Below, in pieces: positions 4,932-6,663 of a DNA stretch of 6,663 nucleotides. The notes below the pieces were generated by a model. It was not told the DNA's origin and made no database searches. It saw only the letters and a program-made list of their open reading frames with translations. The DNA is from JBFHRE01 sp041591895 (GTDB taxonomy: Bacteria > Actinomycetota > Acidimicrobiia > Spongiisociales > ZC4RG35): NCBI GenBank assembly GCA_041591895.1, contig JBFHRE010000128.1:1-6663 (forward strand). The letters are read 5' to 3'. A program made the position numbers and the translations under genes. Each line of letters begins with the position of its first letter. The stretch's first letter is position 1.

Positions 4932-6617
4932 ATGACGCGATTGCGTAAAAAGCCGTTGCTGACGCTGGGGATATCCCTGGCGCTGGCTATCGGGCTGCTG
5001 CCGACCACGGCCGGTGCGGCTCCAGGGGACAGCGGTGAGGTCAAGACGATTCAGATCCTCCAGTATTCCGACTGGCATGGCCAGCTCGATCCGATCAACG
5101 GGGTCGGCGGGGCGGCGGTGCTCTCGGCGTACTTCAAAGCGGATGAGGCGGCCAATCCCAACACCCTGATAATCACCGGCGGGGACGACTTCGGCGCTTC
5201 ACCGCCCCTGTCGAACTTCTTCGACGAAGAGCCGGCGGTCCTGGCCCAGAATCTGATGGGAACCGATGCCGCCGGGCTCGGTAACCACAACTTCGACAAG
5301 GGAACCGCCCACCTGGCGGCACGGGTAGCGGATGCCGACTACACATATGTCTCGGCCAACCTGACCAATTTGTCGGAGAACGGCCTCAGCGGCGTGAAGC
5401 CGTTCGAGGTCTTCGACGTCGGTGGAGTCAAGGTGGCAGTGATCGGTGTCACCAACCCCGAAGCCCCGACACTCGTGTTTCCCGGGAGCTTCGGCACGAT
5501 CCAGATCACCGATCCAGCGGCGGCGGCCAACAAGGCTCGTTCCGATGCCGCCAAGGCCGGCGCCCAGGTGTTCGTACTCGTGGGTCACATGGGTGTGCGC
5601 GGCTTCGATGCTGCCAGCGGGGCGCCATTCGGTGAATTGATCGACCTGGCAAACGCGGTCGGCAATTTCGACCTCGTTCTGGGCGATCACACCGACGTCC
5701 AGTACGTAGGCACCCACAACGGCAAACTGGTCGCTGAAGCCCGCTCCAAGGGTCTCACCTACAACCGGATCTCGCTCGACATCCGGCTCAAGAACGGCAA
5801 GGCCAAGTTGGTGGGCTCAAACGTAGACGTGGTCACTCCGACTGCGAGTGCCATAACACCGGATCCCGACGTGGATGCTCTTCTCCAGCCGTATCGGGAC
5901 GCTTTGGCCCCGATCTTCAATACGGTGCTCGGGAGTTCGACCGTGTTCATCCCCCGAGCCGACTCCTGCGGACGGGCCGATGGCCGTCTGTGCGAGTCGC
6001 TGGTTGGAAACGCCACCACCGATGCGATGCGGATCCGGTACGGGACCGACTTCGCCATCACCAACGCCGGTGGTCTGCGGGCCAACCTGACCTGTCCGAC
6101 GGTCGACAACCCGACCGACTTCTGCCCGCCCTACACCCCTCCGCCATTCCCGATCACCCGGGGGCAGGTGCTGACGGTCTTGCCGTTCGGAAACGTCGTT
6201 GTGACGGTGTCGATCAGCGGGGCCGAGCTCAAGACCTACCTGGAGCACGGCGTCTCTTCGATGCCGGGTGCCAACGGCCGTTTCGCCCAGGTGTCGGGTC
6301 TGTGCTTCAGCTACGACATCGCGGCGCCGGCCGGGAGTCGGGTGACGGGCGCGGTACGTCAGGCGACCGACGGGTCATGCACGGGAGCGGCGGTCGACCT
6401 GACCGGAGCGTCCACATACAGCCTGGCCACCAACGACTTCATGGGCAACGGTGGCGACGGGTATCCCAACGTCGCCTCCCGAATGGTGACGAGGGAGATC
6501 ATGGATCAGGTGCTGGCCGATCACATCGCGGCCAACAGTCCGATTTCCCCTGCGATCCAAGGTCGGATCGTGTGCACGACGAGTGGGGCAACGGCCTGCC
6601 CGGTGACGCTTCCCTGA
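4932..6617 (+). CDS. Secreted 5'-nucleotidase / UDP-sugar hydrolase family metallophosphoesterase (UshA/CD73-like)
   Basis: Predicted exported enzyme of 561 residues that removes phosphate from extracellular nucleotides, supplying phosphate and nucleosides. Residues 1-29 are a Sec signal (RLRKK, a hydrophobic core, AGA before A30). No twin-arginine motif, lipobox, LPXTG or C-terminal anchor is seen, so it is probably released. The metallophosphatase domain (about 38-300) has D47-W-H49, D85 in GGDD, GNHNFD (117-122), H219 and GDHTD (251-255). By alignment to UshA these are the metal ligands D41, H43, D84, N116, H217, H252 and position 254, plus the His-Asp catalytic dyad (H119/D122). The usual Gln/Asn/His at the last ligand position is Asp255. 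The C-terminal nucleotide-binding domain (about 330-545) has GN..TDA, NAGGLR (378-383), LPFGN (417-421) and NDFMGNGGDGY (501-511), matching the base-stacking Phe and the Asp of CD73 (F500, D506). Eight cysteines fall in four local pairs in this domain. Exact substrate preference is not determinable. Confidence 0.92.
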   Translation: MTRLRKKPLLTLGISLALAIGLLPTTAGAAPGDSGEVKTIQILQYSDWHGQLDPINGVGGAAVLSAYFKADEAANPNTLIITGGDDFGASPPLSNFFDEEPAVLAQNLMGTDAAGLGNHNFDKGTAHLAARVADADYTYVSANLTNLSENGLSGVKPFEVFDVGGVKVAVIGVTNPEAPTLVFPGSFGTIQITDPAAAANKARSDAAKAGAQVFVLVGHMGVRGFDAASGAPFGELIDLANAVGNFDLVLGDHTDVQYVGTHNGKLVAEARSKGLTYNRISLDIRLKNGKAKLVGSNVDVVTPTASAITPDPDVDALLQPYRDALAPIFNTVLGSSTVFIPRADSCGRADGRLCESLVGNATTDAMRIRYGTDFAITNAGGLRANLTCPTVDNPTDFCPPYTPPPFPITRGQVLTVLPFGNVVVTVSISGAELKTYLEHGVSSMPGANGRFAQVSGLCFSYDIAAPAGSRVTGAVRQATDGSCTGAAVDLTGASTYSLATNDFMGNGGDGYPNVASRMVTREIMDQVLADHIAANSPISPAIQGRIVCTTSGATACPVTLP

Positions 6618-6646
6618 TCCGAGACGTCGGTTCGAACGATGAGGAG

Positions 6647-6663
6647 GGCGCCCGACGGGCGCC
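6647..6663 (+). terminator. Probable terminator hairpin after the nucleotidase gene, cut by the window end
   Basis: A 7-bp GC-only stem (6647-6653 with 6657-6663) around a GAC loop lies 30 nt past the stop codon. It is preceded by GAGGAG, so the stem may continue beyond the window if CTCCTC follows. The downstream T tract, if any, cannot be seen. Confidence 0.6.

Overview
The window is GC-rich chromosomal DNA, most likely from a high-GC Gram-positive of the phylum Actinomycetota. The evidence is the strong G/C bias at third codon positions, the use of GTG and TTG starts, and a GroEL tail ending in His/Gly then GGMDF. A membrane-anchored BON-like plus OmpA protein resembling mycobacterial ArfA/OmpATb, and a secreted Cys-rich nucleotidase, point the same way. 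I lean towards an uncultured lineage such as Acidimicrobiia, but the class cannot be fixed from this sequence alone.

Layout: (1) Positions 1-882 hold the 3' half of groL, closed by a perfect 13-bp UUCG-loop hairpin (902-931). (2) Positions 1020-3304 hold a two-gene, translationally coupled envelope unit on the + strand. The first gene encodes a membrane-anchored OmpA-type peptidoglycan-binding protein. The second encodes a substrate-binding lipoprotein of the branched-chain amino acid type and starts at a TTG that overlaps the upstream stop codon (TTGA). (3) Positions 4753-3329 on the - strand hold a full-length GT5 glycogen synthase, convergent with the lipoprotein gene across a 24-nt gap. 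(4) A 178-bp divergent intergenic region (4754-4931) carries three separate dyad symmetries. (5) Positions 4932-6617 hold a secreted UshA/CD73-type 5'-nucleotidase, followed by a hairpin cut off by the window end.

The genes do not form one pathway. They look like a normal chromosomal neighbourhood: a housekeeping chaperonin, an envelope pair, carbon storage, and extracellular nucleotide or phosphate scavenging. No mobile element, CRISPR array, RNA gene or defence system was seen, and I find no convincing new biological system. The points most worth a second look are the coupled OmpA-like/orphan solute-receptor pair, the Asp at a metal-ligand position of the nucleotidase together with its Cys/Pro-rich insertion, and the palindromes ahead of the nucleotidase gene.
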